64,000 nt of DNA, taken from Paenibacillus humicola (GTDB lineage Bacteria; Bacillota; Bacilli; Paenibacillales; Paenibacillaceae). The notes beneath the pieces are model-generated. The model ran no database searches, was not told the DNA's origin, and saw only the letters and a list, made by a program, of their open reading frames with translations. The stretch's first letter is position 1. Each line of letters begins with the position of its first letter. Shown here piece by piece: positions 17,623 to 25,981 of the stretch. Where the stretch lies: positions 4,986,501 through 5,050,500 of the forward strand of contig NZ_JAQGPL010000001.1 of assembly GCF_028826105.1 (NCBI RefSeq). The letters run 5' to 3'. The translations under genes were made by a program, and so were the position numbers.

Positions 17623-19041
17623 TTAAAACCCGAAATATGCCTTGGCGTTATTGTACGAAATGTCCTGCACCATGCCGCCGAGCAGCTCCATGTCGTGCGG
17701 GGCTTCGCCATTCTCCGCCCATTCGCCGAGCAGGTTGCACAGCAGGCGGCGGAAATATTCATGACGCGTGTAGGACAGGAAGCTGCGGGAGTCGGTCAGC
17801 ATGCCGACGAAGCGGCTGAGGAGACCGACGTTGGCCAGCGCCTTCATCTGGTCCAGCATGCCGTCCTTCGTATCGTTAAACCACCAGGCCGAGCCGAGCT
17901 GCATTTTGCCCGGGACGCCTCCGCCTTGGAAGCTGCCCATGACCGCTGCGAGAATGTAATTGTCGTTCGCGTTGAGCGAATACAGGATCGTCTTCGGCAG
18001 GGCGTTATCCTGCTCCAGCGAATCGAGCAGCTTCATCAGCGGGAACGCGACGCTGCTGTCGTTAATCGAATCGTAGCCGGTATCCGGGCCGAGCTCGCGG
18101 AGCATCCGGGTATTATTGCTGCGCAGCGCATTGATGTGCAGCTGCATCGCCCAGCCCCGCTGTGCGTACTGCGCGCCGAGGAATAACAGCGTGTACGTCT
18201 TGTACTTGTTCTCTTCTTCGAAGCTGACGGCGCCTCCCTGCAGCGCTTTGGCGAAAATCGCGGCCGCTTCCTGCTTCGTCGTCTCCGCATACGGCACGAA
18301 ATCGAGCGCATGGTCGGATACCCGGCAGCCAACCTCATGGAAGAACGAGATCCGCGACTCGATCGCCGCCAGCAGCTTGTCGTAATCGGTAATGCCCGAC
18401 TGGGTCGCTTCCTCCATCCGCTTCAGCCAGGGCAGGAAGGTCGGACGATTGATCTCAAGCCCTTTGTCCGGACGGAACGACGGGAGCACCTTCGTGTCAA
18501 AACCGTCCAGCTTTGCGATGCCGGCGTGATATTCGAGCGAGTCGGCGGGGTCGTCCGTCGTGCAGATGACCTTGACGTTCGATTTCGAAATGAGGTCGCG
18601 CGCGGCGAAGCCTCCGGCTTCCATCTGCGCTTTCGTGCTTTCCCAGATCGCCGGCGCCGTCTTCTCGTTAATCAGGTCGTAAATGCCGAAGAAACGCTGC
18701 AGCTCCAGGTGCGACCACTGGTACAGCGGATTGCCGAGCGACTGCGGCACCGTTTTCGCCCAGGCGAGGAAACGGTCATAGTCGCTTGCCCCGGGACCGC
18801 CGGTCACCAGCTCCTCCGCGAAGCCGGCCGCGCGCATCACTCTCCATTTATAATGATCGCCGTACAGCCAAGCTTCGGTCAAATTGCCGAACCGCTTGTT
18901 TTCGTAAATTTCCTGCGGGCTGAGGTGGCAGTGATAATCGATGATCGGCATCGTTTTCGCATAGTCGTGGTACAGTCGAACCGCCGTCTCGTTGTTCAGC
19001 AAAAAATTGTCGTCCAGAAAAGCTTTCATTTTCTCGTTCAC
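17623..19041 (-). CDS. uxaC: Glucuronate/galacturonate isomerase
   Basis: Cytoplasmic isomerase converting D-galacturonate to D-tagaturonate and D-glucuronate to D-fructuronate. The 472-residue length is typical. Family signatures include MPIIDYHCHLSPQEIYENKRFGN near the start (metal-site H37 and H39), WSHLELQRFFGIYD, VICTTDDPADSLEYH, and the ending DISYNNAKAYFGF. It is last in the uxaB-uxaA-uxaC operon, 23 bases after uxaA, and is followed by a strong terminator. Confidence 0.96.
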   Translation of the reverse strand: MNEKMKAFLDDNFLLNNETAVRLYHDYAKTMPIIDYHCHLSPQEIYENKRFGNLTEAWLYGDHYKWRVMRAAGFAEELVTGGPGASDYDRFLAWAKTVPQSLGNPLYQWSHLELQRFFGIYDLINEKTAPAIWESTKAQMEAGGFAARDLISKSNVKVICTTDDPADSLEYHAGIAKLDGFDTKVLPSFRPDKGLEINRPTFLPWLKRMEEATQSGITDYDKLLAAIESRISFFHEVGCRVSDHALDFVPYAETTKQEAAAIFAKALQGGAVSFEEENKYKTYTLLFLGAQYAQRGWAMQLHINALRSNNTRMLRELGPDTGYDSINDSSVAFPLMKLLDSLEQDNALPKTILYSLNANDNYILAAVMGSFQGGGVPGKMQLGSAWWFNDTKDGMLDQMKALANVGLLSRFVGMLTDSRSFLSYTRHEYFRRLLCNLLGEWAENGEAPHDMELLGGMVQDISYNNAKAYFGF

Positions 19042-19064
19042 CTCTGAATTAGAATAAATGATCT

Positions 19065-20630
19065 TTACAAAATAACGCCGTCCTTGAAAATCGCAATCTC
19101 GCGGAAGCCGTTCCGCTCGTTCATCGTCTGCTCCTCACCCGATGCAACGGCCACGATAGCGTCGACCAGCTCTTCGCCGAGCTGCTCCATGCTGCGGTCT
19201 TCCAGCAGCCTCCCGGCATTGAAATCGATCCAGTTCCGCTTCTTCTGCGCGAGCTCGCTGTTCGTCGATATTTTCACCGTGGGCACCGGCCCGCCGAACG
19301 GCGTTCCCCGGCCCGTCGTAAACAGCACGACATGCGCGCCCGCCGCCGCCAGCGCCGTGACGGAGACGAGGTCGTTGCCCGGCGCCTCCACCAGATTGAG
19401 GCCGCTCCGCCCGATCCGCTCGCCGTACGGCCAGACGCCGCTCACCTGCGCACGGCCGCCCTTCTGCGTACAGCCGAGCGACTTTTCCTCCAGCGTGCTG
19501 ATGCCGCCGTCCTTGTTGCCCGGGGACGGATTCTCGTAAATCTCCTGATTGTGGCGGATAAAATAGTGCTTGAAATCGTTGATCAAATGGACGATTTGGC
19601 CGAACACCTCCTCGTCCTGCGCGCGGTTCATCAGAATCGTCTCCGCTCCGAACATTTCGGGGACCTCGGTCAGAATCGCGCTGCCGCCTTCGGCGACGAT
19701 CCAGTCCGCAACCCGGCCGACAAGCGGGTTGGCCGTGATGCCAGAGAGGCCGTCCGAGCCGCCGCATTTCAGGCCGATTCTCAGCTTGGAGACGGGAACC
19801 GGCCCGCGCTTAAACCGCTCCGCATACCGGACAAGCTGCTCCAGCAGCTCCAAGCCTTCCTCCAGCTCGTCCTCGGCCTCCTGCGATTTCAGGAACAAGA
19901 CGCGCCCTTCGGGAACGCCGCCGATCGCCTGCTTGAACGACTCGATCTGGTTGTTCTCGCAGCCGAGACCGACGACGAGCACGCCGGCCGCATTCGGATG
20001 GCGCACAAGCGAAGCAAGCAGCTTCTGCGTATACGTCAGATCGTCGCCAAGCTGCGAGCAGCCGAACGGATGCGCGAAATGGTACACGCCGTCCACCCGC
20101 CCGCCGAACCGGGACGAACCCATCCGAGCAAGCGTCTCGCACGTCTTGTTGATACAGCCGACCGTGTTGACGATCCAAATTTCGTTGCGGATGCCCGCCT
20201 CGCCGTTTTCCCGGATATATCCCTGGAACGTCCGCTCCGCGCCCGGCTTCGGAACGACGGCGGGAGGAACCGGTTCGTACGTATAGTCGATCATTCCCTT
20301 CAGCCCGGTGCCGATATTGTGCGTATGCAACCAGCTGCCCGGCTGGAGGTCGTCCTTCGCGACGCCGATCGAATAGCCGAATTTGAGGATATGCTCGCCC
20401 TGCCGGACCGGCTTCGTCAGCAGCTTGTGTCCTTTGGGCACTTCGTCGAGTACGGTGACGATCCGGCTTCCTTCGGCTTGCGAAAATTCGGCCGCCTCGG
20501 TTGAACCGGCGTCAACTCCGGCGGCGGCTGCGGCACCCGGCCCGCCGAGATCGATCGTTTCTCCCGGCGCCAGCGTCCGCAGCGCCACGACGACATGGTC
20601 GCTCGGATGAAGCCGTATCCAATCGTTCAT
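19065..20630 (-). CDS. uxaA: Altronate dehydratase
   Basis: Iron-dependent dehydratase converting D-altronate to 2-keto-3-deoxygluconate. The 521-residue protein has the N-terminal SAF-type domain (IRLHPSDHVVVALRTLAPGE; LHTHNIGTGL) and the long UxaA domain (FQGYIRENGEAGIRNEIWIVNTVGCINKT; FAHPFGCSQLGDD; LKCGGSDGLSGITANPLVG; TTGRGTPFGGPVPTVKISTNSELA). ATG 20630 overlaps the uxaB stop (ATGA) and has GGAGG upstream; the longer frame into uxaB is not needed. Translational coupling with uxaB is likely. Confidence 0.95.
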   Translation of the reverse strand: MNDWIRLHPSDHVVVALRTLAPGETIDLGGPGAAAAAGVDAGSTEAAEFSQAEGSRIVTVLDEVPKGHKLLTKPVRQGEHILKFGYSIGVAKDDLQPGSWLHTHNIGTGLKGMIDYTYEPVPPAVVPKPGAERTFQGYIRENGEAGIRNEIWIVNTVGCINKTCETLARMGSSRFGGRVDGVYHFAHPFGCSQLGDDLTYTQKLLASLVRHPNAAGVLVVGLGCENNQIESFKQAIGGVPEGRVLFLKSQEAEDELEEGLELLEQLVRYAERFKRGPVPVSKLRIGLKCGGSDGLSGITANPLVGRVADWIVAEGGSAILTEVPEMFGAETILMNRAQDEEVFGQIVHLINDFKHYFIRHNQEIYENPSPGNKDGGISTLEEKSLGCTQKGGRAQVSGVWPYGERIGRSGLNLVEAPGNDLVSVTALAAAGAHVVLFTTGRGTPFGGPVPTVKISTNSELAQKKRNWIDFNAGRLLEDRSMEQLGEELVDAIVAVASGEEQTMNERNGFREIAIFKDGVIL

Positions 20631-22123
20631 CGCTGCCTCCGCTCCATTGCCGTCAAAAATTCCGCCACGGTGTCCGCCAGGCCGCCGATGCGCGTCAAGT
20701 CCGTTCCCCAAATCGCCTCGTTTCCGAGCAGCGCCGCTGCCATATCCGCGGCCGAAGCGCCGCGGTCCGCAGCCGCCCAGGCGGCTTCAAACTCGCCGAG
20801 CACGGCCGTGTCGTCGCGCACGGCGTAGCTGCCGCCGAGCAGGTTCCGGCCCTCAAAGCCGTTCTCCGTCCGCTTCACCTTGTACAGGCGAAGCAGTCCG
20901 GCCAGCGCCTGCGCAATGCGCCGCGGAACCGCGCCGCGCTGCTCCGCGTACGACTCCAGCGTCGGCAGCAGCCGCGCTTTGAACTTGCTCACGCCGTTCA
21001 TCGAAATATCCGCAAGCCTGTGGTGCAGGTACGGATTGCGGAAACGGTCGTACGTTTGCCGGGCGTAGCTCATCAGCTCCTCGCGGTCCAGCGGCACGGC
21101 CGGTACGATTTCCTCCTCGACCGCGCCGGTGATGAAAGGCCCGAGCTCGGGATGCTCCATCGCTTCCCGGACGCTTTCGATCCCGTTCAGCAGCCCGAGC
21201 GGCGTCATGAGCGAATGCGCCCCGTTCAGAATGCGCACCTTGCGCAGCTGAAACGGCTTCAGATCGTCCACCCAGTGGACGTTCAGCCCCGCTTTGCGCA
21301 GCGGCAGCAGCTCGTCCATGCCGGCTTCGGCCTCGATCGCCCAAATGTAATACGGCTCGGCCGTAATAAGCAGCGGGTCTTCGTAGCCGAGCCCGTCCTG
21401 CAGCTCCCCGGCGGCTTCCTCTCCCGGATGGCCGGGCACGATCCGGTCCACCAGACCGTTCAAAAACCGGCAGCTTTCTTCCGCCCAGCGCACAAACCCG
21501 GCCGGCAGTCCCCAATCCGCCGCATACCGCAGCACGCATCGCTTCAGCTCGTCGCCGTTGCGTTCGAGCAGCTCGCACGGCAGCATGACGAGCCCTTTGT
21601 CCGCCGCGCCGCCGAAATGCTCGTACCGCTTGTGCAGCAGCGCCGTCAGCTTGCCCGGAAACGAATGCACAGGCTCGCCCGGGCCGTAACGCTCCGGCGA
21701 ATAGGCAAGCCCCGCCTCCGTCGTATTCGAGACGACGAACTGCAGACTCGGCAGCTCCGCCAGCGCAAGAAAACGCTGCCATTCCTCGTAAGGGTCGATC
21801 GCTTCCGAGAAGACCGTCACCCGTTCGCTGCGGTTTACCTGCTCTCCGCTTTCCAGCCCGCGAACGACAAGCGTATACAGCCCGTCCTGGCGCCGGATCG
21901 CGTCCAGCTTCGCCTTCCCGGCTGCGCGCGGCTGCGTGACCGCGACGCTGCCGTCATAAACGCCTTGCTTTCGGCATTCATGGAGCATCCAGTCGACGAA
22001 CCCGCGCAAAAAATTGCCTTCCCCGATCTGCAGCACCGTCACCGGGCTCCGGCGCATCGCCTCGTACCGGCTGCGCTCCTCGCCTTCCAGTAAGGCGCCC
22101 GTCAATAAGGGCCGCTCTCCCAT
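20627..22123 (-). CDS. uxaB: Tagaturonate reductase (altronate oxidoreductase)
   Basis: NADH-dependent reductase converting D-tagaturonate to D-altronate. The 498-residue polyol dehydrogenase-family protein shows VLQIGEGNFLRGFVDWMLHE at the N-terminal nucleotide-binding region, FVVSNTTEAG, LVDRIVPG, and KVRILNGAHSLMTPLGLLNG with the family's catalytic lysine and histidine. AGGAGGAAAT precedes the ATG. It is the first gene of the operon, with a strong promoter and palindromic operator upstream and a divergent LacI-type regulator. Confidence 0.94.
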   Translation of the reverse strand: MGERPLLTGALLEGEERSRYEAMRRSPVTVLQIGEGNFLRGFVDWMLHECRKQGVYDGSVAVTQPRAAGKAKLDAIRRQDGLYTLVVRGLESGEQVNRSERVTVFSEAIDPYEEWQRFLALAELPSLQFVVSNTTEAGLAYSPERYGPGEPVHSFPGKLTALLHKRYEHFGGAADKGLVMLPCELLERNGDELKRCVLRYAADWGLPAGFVRWAEESCRFLNGLVDRIVPGHPGEEAAGELQDGLGYEDPLLITAEPYYIWAIEAEAGMDELLPLRKAGLNVHWVDDLKPFQLRKVRILNGAHSLMTPLGLLNGIESVREAMEHPELGPFITGAVEEEIVPAVPLDREELMSYARQTYDRFRNPYLHHRLADISMNGVSKFKARLLPTLESYAEQRGAVPRRIAQALAGLLRLYKVKRTENGFEGRNLLGGSYAVRDDTAVLGEFEAAWAAADRGASAADMAAALLGNEAIWGTDLTRIGGLADTVAEFLTAMERRQR

Positions 22124-22143
22124 TCCCGAATTTCCTCCTCATG

Positions 22144-22195
22144 AATAACAACGTTGTTATTTTTGGATTATAGGCCAAAATCCGCATAATTACAA
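22144..22195 (-). promoter_or_regulatory. uxaBAC promoter with 18-bp palindromic operator
   Basis: Read on the minus strand: -35 TTGTAA (22190-22195), 17-base spacer, -10 TATAAT (22167-22172), then the perfect 18-bp palindrome AATAACAACGTTGTTATT (22144-22161) beginning 5 bases downstream and covering the likely transcription start. This is a classical place for a LacI-family repressor; the divergent exuR-like gene is the obvious candidate. Confidence 0.82.
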
Positions 22196-22216
22196 TGATT
22201 ATTTTAGATTCACGGA

Positions 22217-22245
22217 TTGATAATTACATCGCTTTCCGATAATAT
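22217..22245 (+). promoter_or_regulatory. Promoter of the divergent LacI-type regulator
   Basis: TTGATA (22217-22222) and TAATAT (22240-22245) are 17 bases apart and lie 28 bases ahead of the regulator's start codon. The operator palindrome is about 55 bases upstream of the -35, so regulation of this promoter would need looping or a second site. Confidence 0.5.
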
Positions 22246-22273
22246 GGAGTGAAAGATTCGGGGGGAAGATCGG

Positions 22274-23287
22274 ATGGGCATAACCATTAAAGACATCGCG
22301 CGCTACGTCGGCGTCAGCTACTCGACCGTCGCCAAGGCGCTGAACGGAAGTCCGCTCGTCAAAGACGATACTCGGGAGAAAATCGTGCAGGCGGCACGCA
22401 GGCTCGGCTATAAGCCGAATTTCGCGGCAAGGAGCCTCGTGACCAAGAAAACGGGGATGATCGGCGTCGTCTGGCCGACGGTCGAACGGACCGCGCTGAC
22501 CGCGCTGCTGAACGAGATCCATCGCGAGCTGCAGAAGCGGGGACTGACGATGCTGCTGTCGATCCTGGTCGGGCAGGAGGCGATCCAGCTGTTCGAGCGG
22601 CTGCAGGTCGACGGCATTCTGCTGTTCGAGAACGAGCTGGAGCCGTCCGTTCCGCTTGCTCCGCCGGCCGGCATTCCGCTCTTGTCCATCGGCAAGCCGG
22701 ACAACATGGCCGTGCCTTACGTCGACCTCGGCCGGAAGCAGGCGATCCGGCTGGCGGTCTCCCGGCTGGCCGAGCAAGCCGTTACCGATATCGCCTATGT
22801 CGGCTTTCAGGGCGCGTCGACCCAGCAGGCCGACAAATATCTCGGCTTCGTCGAAGAAATGCTTGAGCGGAAGCTGCCGCTGAACCAGGACTGGATCGTG
22901 CGCACGGAGAGCTCGAACTGGGAGCAGGGCTACACGGCCGCCAAGCGGCTGCTGGCCGGTCCGCGGCGCCCGCAGGCCGTCATCACCGGCGGCTTCGATT
23001 TGACGGGCGGCATCCTGAGGGCGCTGCAGGAATCGGGCGTGCGCGTGCCCGGCGACATGGCGCTGATCGGTTACGACAACATCCCGCACATGGAGCGGCT
23101 CGAAGTGCCCGTTTCCGCCGTCGGCGCTCCTGTCGCCCGCATCGCCGCGGAGACGGTCGGGCTGCTGCAGCGGCTGCTTTCGCCGGAGGATGCCGCGGAG
23201 GACGGAGGCTTCCCGGGCCGCCCGGCGAGCGTGGCGCTCGAGCCCGAATTCGCCGGCCGCCGGTCGACTCGGGACGAGGCGGTATAA
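22274..23287 (+). CDS. exuR: LacI family regulator of the uronate operon (ExuR-like)
   Basis: The 337-residue protein begins with a LacI helix-turn-helix (ITIKDIARYVGVSYSTVAKALNGSPLVKDDTREKI) and continues as a periplasmic-binding-type sensor domain (TKKTGMIGVVWPTVERT; VPGDMALIGYDNIPHMERLEVPVSAV). GGGGGGAAG precedes the ATG. Its divergent position next to uxaBAC and the 18-bp palindrome on that promoter support a role as the hexuronate repressor equivalent to B. subtilis ExuR; the symbol is by context, not proven orthology. Confidence 0.8.
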   Translation: MGITIKDIARYVGVSYSTVAKALNGSPLVKDDTREKIVQAARRLGYKPNFAARSLVTKKTGMIGVVWPTVERTALTALLNEIHRELQKRGLTMLLSILVGQEAIQLFERLQVDGILLFENELEPSVPLAPPAGIPLLSIGKPDNMAVPYVDLGRKQAIRLAVSRLAEQAVTDIAYVGFQGASTQQADKYLGFVEEMLERKLPLNQDWIVRTESSNWEQGYTAAKRLLAGPRRPQAVITGGFDLTGGILRALQESGVRVPGDMALIGYDNIPHMERLEVPVSAVGAPVARIAAETVGLLQRLLSPEDAAEDGGFPGRPASVALEPEFAGRRSTRDEAV

Positions 23288-23416
23288 CCCGGCGCAGCCC
23301 GCCGGCAGGCGCTGTACTTGCGTCACGAACGGCCTTGGTGAAGCTTCGCGGATGCCGGAATGTAAGCACTATGGTTTCACGATCGGCCGGTCCAGGAGCA
23401 TAGACTGTTTCCCGGC

Positions 23417-23560
23417 GGCACCATGATCAATCGATTCAGAGTAAAAGCTGCAGCCCGCGGTTTCACGATCAATAGATTCAGAGTAAAAGCTGCGTGCCGG
23501 CGGCTTGTGATCAATCCATTTCCGCAGCAACAGATCCAGAGTAAAAGCTGCATCCCGGCG
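23417..23560. repeat. 42-bp tandem repeat, about three copies
   Basis: Copies begin with GATCAAT at 23425, 23467 and 23509, exactly 42 bases apart, each containing CAGAGTAAAAGCTGC. The third copy carries a 14-base insertion. The tract lies between the exuR-like gene and a small frameshifted gene. A plus-strand open frame runs through it (INRFRVKAA repeated) but has no convincing ribosome binding site or continuing protein, so I treat it as non-coding. Confidence 0.75.
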
Positions 23561-23563
23561 TTT

Positions 23564-23729
23564 TTAATTCACTTTTTTATGGCTTTGCAATTGCTCGATT
23601 TGAACCTCAAGACGGGCTATTTTTTCTTCCATCCGTTTCATTCTTTTGAAGCAGCTCACAATAATTACGATTACCAAGACCAAAAAAAACAAAGCTTAAA
23701 AGCTGCGAAATGGCAGTTCCCCATTCCAT
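23564..23729 (-). pseudogene. Small membrane protein with coiled-coil tail, frameshifted in an A8/T8 run
   Basis: Two minus-strand frames join into one credible protein if one base is removed from the eight-T run (plus-strand A8, 23682-23689): a start MEWGTAISQLLSFVF, a hydrophobic VLVIVIIVSCF segment, then a charged heptad tail KRMKRMEEKIARLEVQIEQL ending at TAA 23564. The repaired product is 54 residues, one membrane helix plus cytoplasmic coiled coil, similar in design to small Bacillus membrane proteins (possibly the DUF4083 group). ATG 23729 has GGAAGGA about 11 bases upstream. The break may be decay, slippage-based switching, or a sequencing error in the homopolymer. Confidence 0.65.
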
Positions 23730-24009
23730 CCTAAAATCAGTCCTTCCAAGGATAAATTTCAATAAATCCTATAATGAAACCCCTCATCTGTAAAGAATGC
23801 AAGAAATAACTATTCCTGCGCAACTTTAAATGCCGCGAGCTTGTACATAAACGAAGACACATAAAGTGTTTGGTGCGGGAAAACGTACAGAGGTTTAACT
23901 CAACAAGGAAATATTTTAGGGAAACAAAATCCTACCGATTGTAAAAAAATTACATTAAACCTCTTATATGTAATCATATAGAAAGACCATCGGTGGAGAG
24001 GATAAAACT

Positions 24010-24903
24010 ATGAAAAAATTATTTTTATGCCTGCTGTCAGTTGTATTTTTACTAACAAGCGCTTCTACCGTCTTTGCGGCAAGTACAAAACCAGGTTCTG
24101 CTCAGGGCCTTCCCATGACGGTAATTATAAACGGAAGTTTTAGCAGCTCCAGAATACAAGCCTGTCATTATCGCCAATCGTTCACTCCTACCTATTCGAA
24201 TATTATCTTCTCTCGGCTTGATCTACAATTATAATAAAACAACAAAACAAGTCACTATTGCCAATCCTAAGACAAATGATGTACTAAAGCTGCTTATCGA
24301 TACAAATGCTGCCTATAAAAACGATACACCTGTTTCTCTCGATGTTCCTGTTCACATTATGAATGGTTTGACGATGGTTCCCATTCGGTTTATAACCGAG
24401 CAATTTTCCTTGAATTTGAATTACCAGCCGGAACGAGACATGTTGTTTCTTGAAACCACAGATTACAAACCACAACAAAACCGTCCGATACCTTAGCTGA
24501 AAAACGAAGACAAGCGCTTCTCCTTCCATGGACATACAAAAGCTTCAAACCGCTTCCAGAAGCTTTGCAACCGTTTCATACGGGCTACGGTTACTTTTTT
24601 ATGCCGAATGATGCTTCAGCTTACTTCTATAACGGAGGAAATGCGATTTCATATATTAAAATCCATGATGGAATGGCAGAGGTGGTATGGCAAGCTATCT
24701 ATTCAGCCGTTGGAAATAGTTATCGTTCAGAAGCAGGGATCCATCAAAATTTAAATGACTTCCCTGGTTTGCTTGCTTTCTATCGAGAAAGTACAGGCCT
24801 TATAAGCTACGGTACCATTCTAGGGGATTCAAGCTTGCGGAAAACTTACACTAGTGATTTATACACAGACATTATCCAGCCTAATGAAAAAGACAGCCAA
24901 TAA
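24010..24903 (+). pseudogene. Secreted stalk-domain (copper amine oxidase N-terminal-like) protein with two frameshifts
   Basis: A good ribosome binding site (GGAGAGG) and signal peptide (MKKLFLCLLSVVFLLTSASTVFA) start a protein whose frame breaks near 24137: MTVIING is followed in the next frame by VLAAPEYKPVIIANRSLLPI, NYNKTTKQVTI and MVPIRFITEQFSLNLNY, which are stalk-domain motifs. A second break near 24470-24482 returns to the first frame (KPSDTLAEKRRQALLLPWTY, then HTGYGYFFMPNDASAYFYNG to the TAA at 24901). Repaired length is about 297 residues. The region is much more AT-rich than its surroundings. A terminator follows. Two compensating indels imply decay, or sequencing errors. Confidence 0.75.
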
Positions 24904-24922
24904 TTCATTAATCATCATATAG

Positions 24923-24946
24923 AAGGAGGGGGCTTCCCCTCCTTTT
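24923..24946 (+). terminator. Terminator after the stalk-domain pseudogene
   Basis: AAGGAGGGG and CCCCTCCTT form a perfect 9-bp stem with a gctt loop, ending in TTTTG. It lies 19 bases after the last stop codon of the broken gene. Confidence 0.8.
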
Positions 24947-25060
24947 GTATCGCCTCGGCGCTAACAGCGGGCTTAAGCAGCTCATTCAACACTGAATTCC
25001 CGCTCGCCTTTTCCAAATTTTCTCTTGTATTCAAACCGATTATGGATTAATTTAAACCTG

Positions 25061-25090
25061 TAATGAACTTATATGAACCCATATGAACCT
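25061..25090 (+). promoter_or_regulatory. Three in-phase 10-bp direct repeats upstream of kduI
   Basis: TAATGAACTT, ATATGAACCC and ATATGAACCT follow one another without gaps, sharing an (A/T)ATGAAC core at one-helical-turn spacing. They end 20 bases ahead of the kduI start and touch its ribosome binding site. DeoR-family regulators often use direct repeats, and a DeoR gene is second in this operon, so this is a candidate operator. Confidence 0.5.
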
Positions 25091-25110
25091 AAAAGGAGCG
25101 CTGTGCAAAA

Positions 25111-25947
25111 ATGGACATTCGTTATGCCTCTCATCCCCGCGAGGTGAAACAGTTCGACACCGCCCGTCTGCGCGAGGAATTTCTGATTGAGCGTTTGTTC
25201 GAGACGGACCGGCTCACGCTGGTATACTCGCACACGGACCGTTTCGTCGTCGGCGGGGCGCTGCCCGTTCGCGAGCCGGTGCGGCTGGAAGCGGATAAAC
25301 AGGAGATGGGCTCGGATTTCTTCCTCGAGCGCCGCGAAATCGGCATCATCAACGTCGGCGGCAAAGGCACGGTGACCGTGGACGGAGCCGCTTACGACAT
25401 GGAGACGAAGGACGGCCTGTATATCGGCCTCGGAGCGAAGGACGTGCAGTTTGCAAGCGCGGATCCGGCCGCCCCCGCCCGCTTTTACCTGAACTCCACG
25501 CCTGCCCACAAAACGTACCCGACCGTAAAAATCGCCATCGGCGACGCGTCGCCGCGGCACCTGGGAAGCCTGGAGCAGTCGAACGAGCGCACGATCTACC
25601 GCTACATCCTTCCCGGCGGCGTCGAAAGCTGTCAGCTGGTCATGGGCATGACGCTGCTGAAGCCGGGCAGCATGTGGAACACGATGCCGTGCCATACGCA
25701 CAACCGGCGCTCGGAGGTTTATTTCTATTTCGATATGCCGGAAGCGGAAGGCACCGTATTTCATTTCATGGGCGAGCCGCAGGAGACGCGCCATTTGGTC
25801 GTCCGCAACGAGCAGGCCGTCATTTCGCCGAGCTGGTCGATCCACTCCGGCGTCGGCGCGAACAGCTATACGTTCATCTGGGGAATGGGCGGCGAAAATC
25901 AAATCTTCGACGACATGGACGCCGTCGCCATGAAGGATTTAAAATAA
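25111..25947 (+). CDS. kduI: 5-dehydro-4-deoxy-D-glucuronate isomerase
   Basis: Cytoplasmic zinc enzyme isomerising the unsaturated-uronate breakdown product 4-deoxy-5-ketouronate to 2,5-diketo-3-deoxygluconate, one step before KduD. The 278-residue length is typical, as are MDIRYASHPREVKQFDT at the start and the cupin metal region MPCHTHNRRSEVYFYFDMP (two histidines and the glutamate), with a further histidine in WSIHSGVGANSYTFIWGMGGENQ. First gene of the kduI-deoR-kduD operon; 34 bases to the next start. Confidence 0.95.
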   Translation: MDIRYASHPREVKQFDTARLREEFLIERLFETDRLTLVYSHTDRFVVGGALPVREPVRLEADKQEMGSDFFLERREIGIINVGGKGTVTVDGAAYDMETKDGLYIGLGAKDVQFASADPAAPARFYLNSTPAHKTYPTVKIAIGDASPRHLGSLEQSNERTIYRYILPGGVESCQLVMGMTLLKPGSMWNTMPCHTHNRRSEVYFYFDMPEAEGTVFHFMGEPQETRHLVVRNEQAVISPSWSIHSGVGANSYTFIWGMGGENQIFDDMDAVAMKDLK

Positions 25948-25981
25948 TCGGTATACTCCATTCAGAAACGGAAGAGTGCCG

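Noticed and set aside
23423..23734. Plus-strand open frame of 103 codons through the 42-bp repeat
   Set aside because: Repeated INRFRVKAA comes from the DNA repeat; the second half is antisense to the small membrane protein gene, which has better protein features.
24010..24903. Programmed frameshifting in the stalk-domain gene
   Set aside because: No slippery heptamer followed by a structure was seen at either break, and two opposite shifts are needed; decay or sequencing error is simpler.
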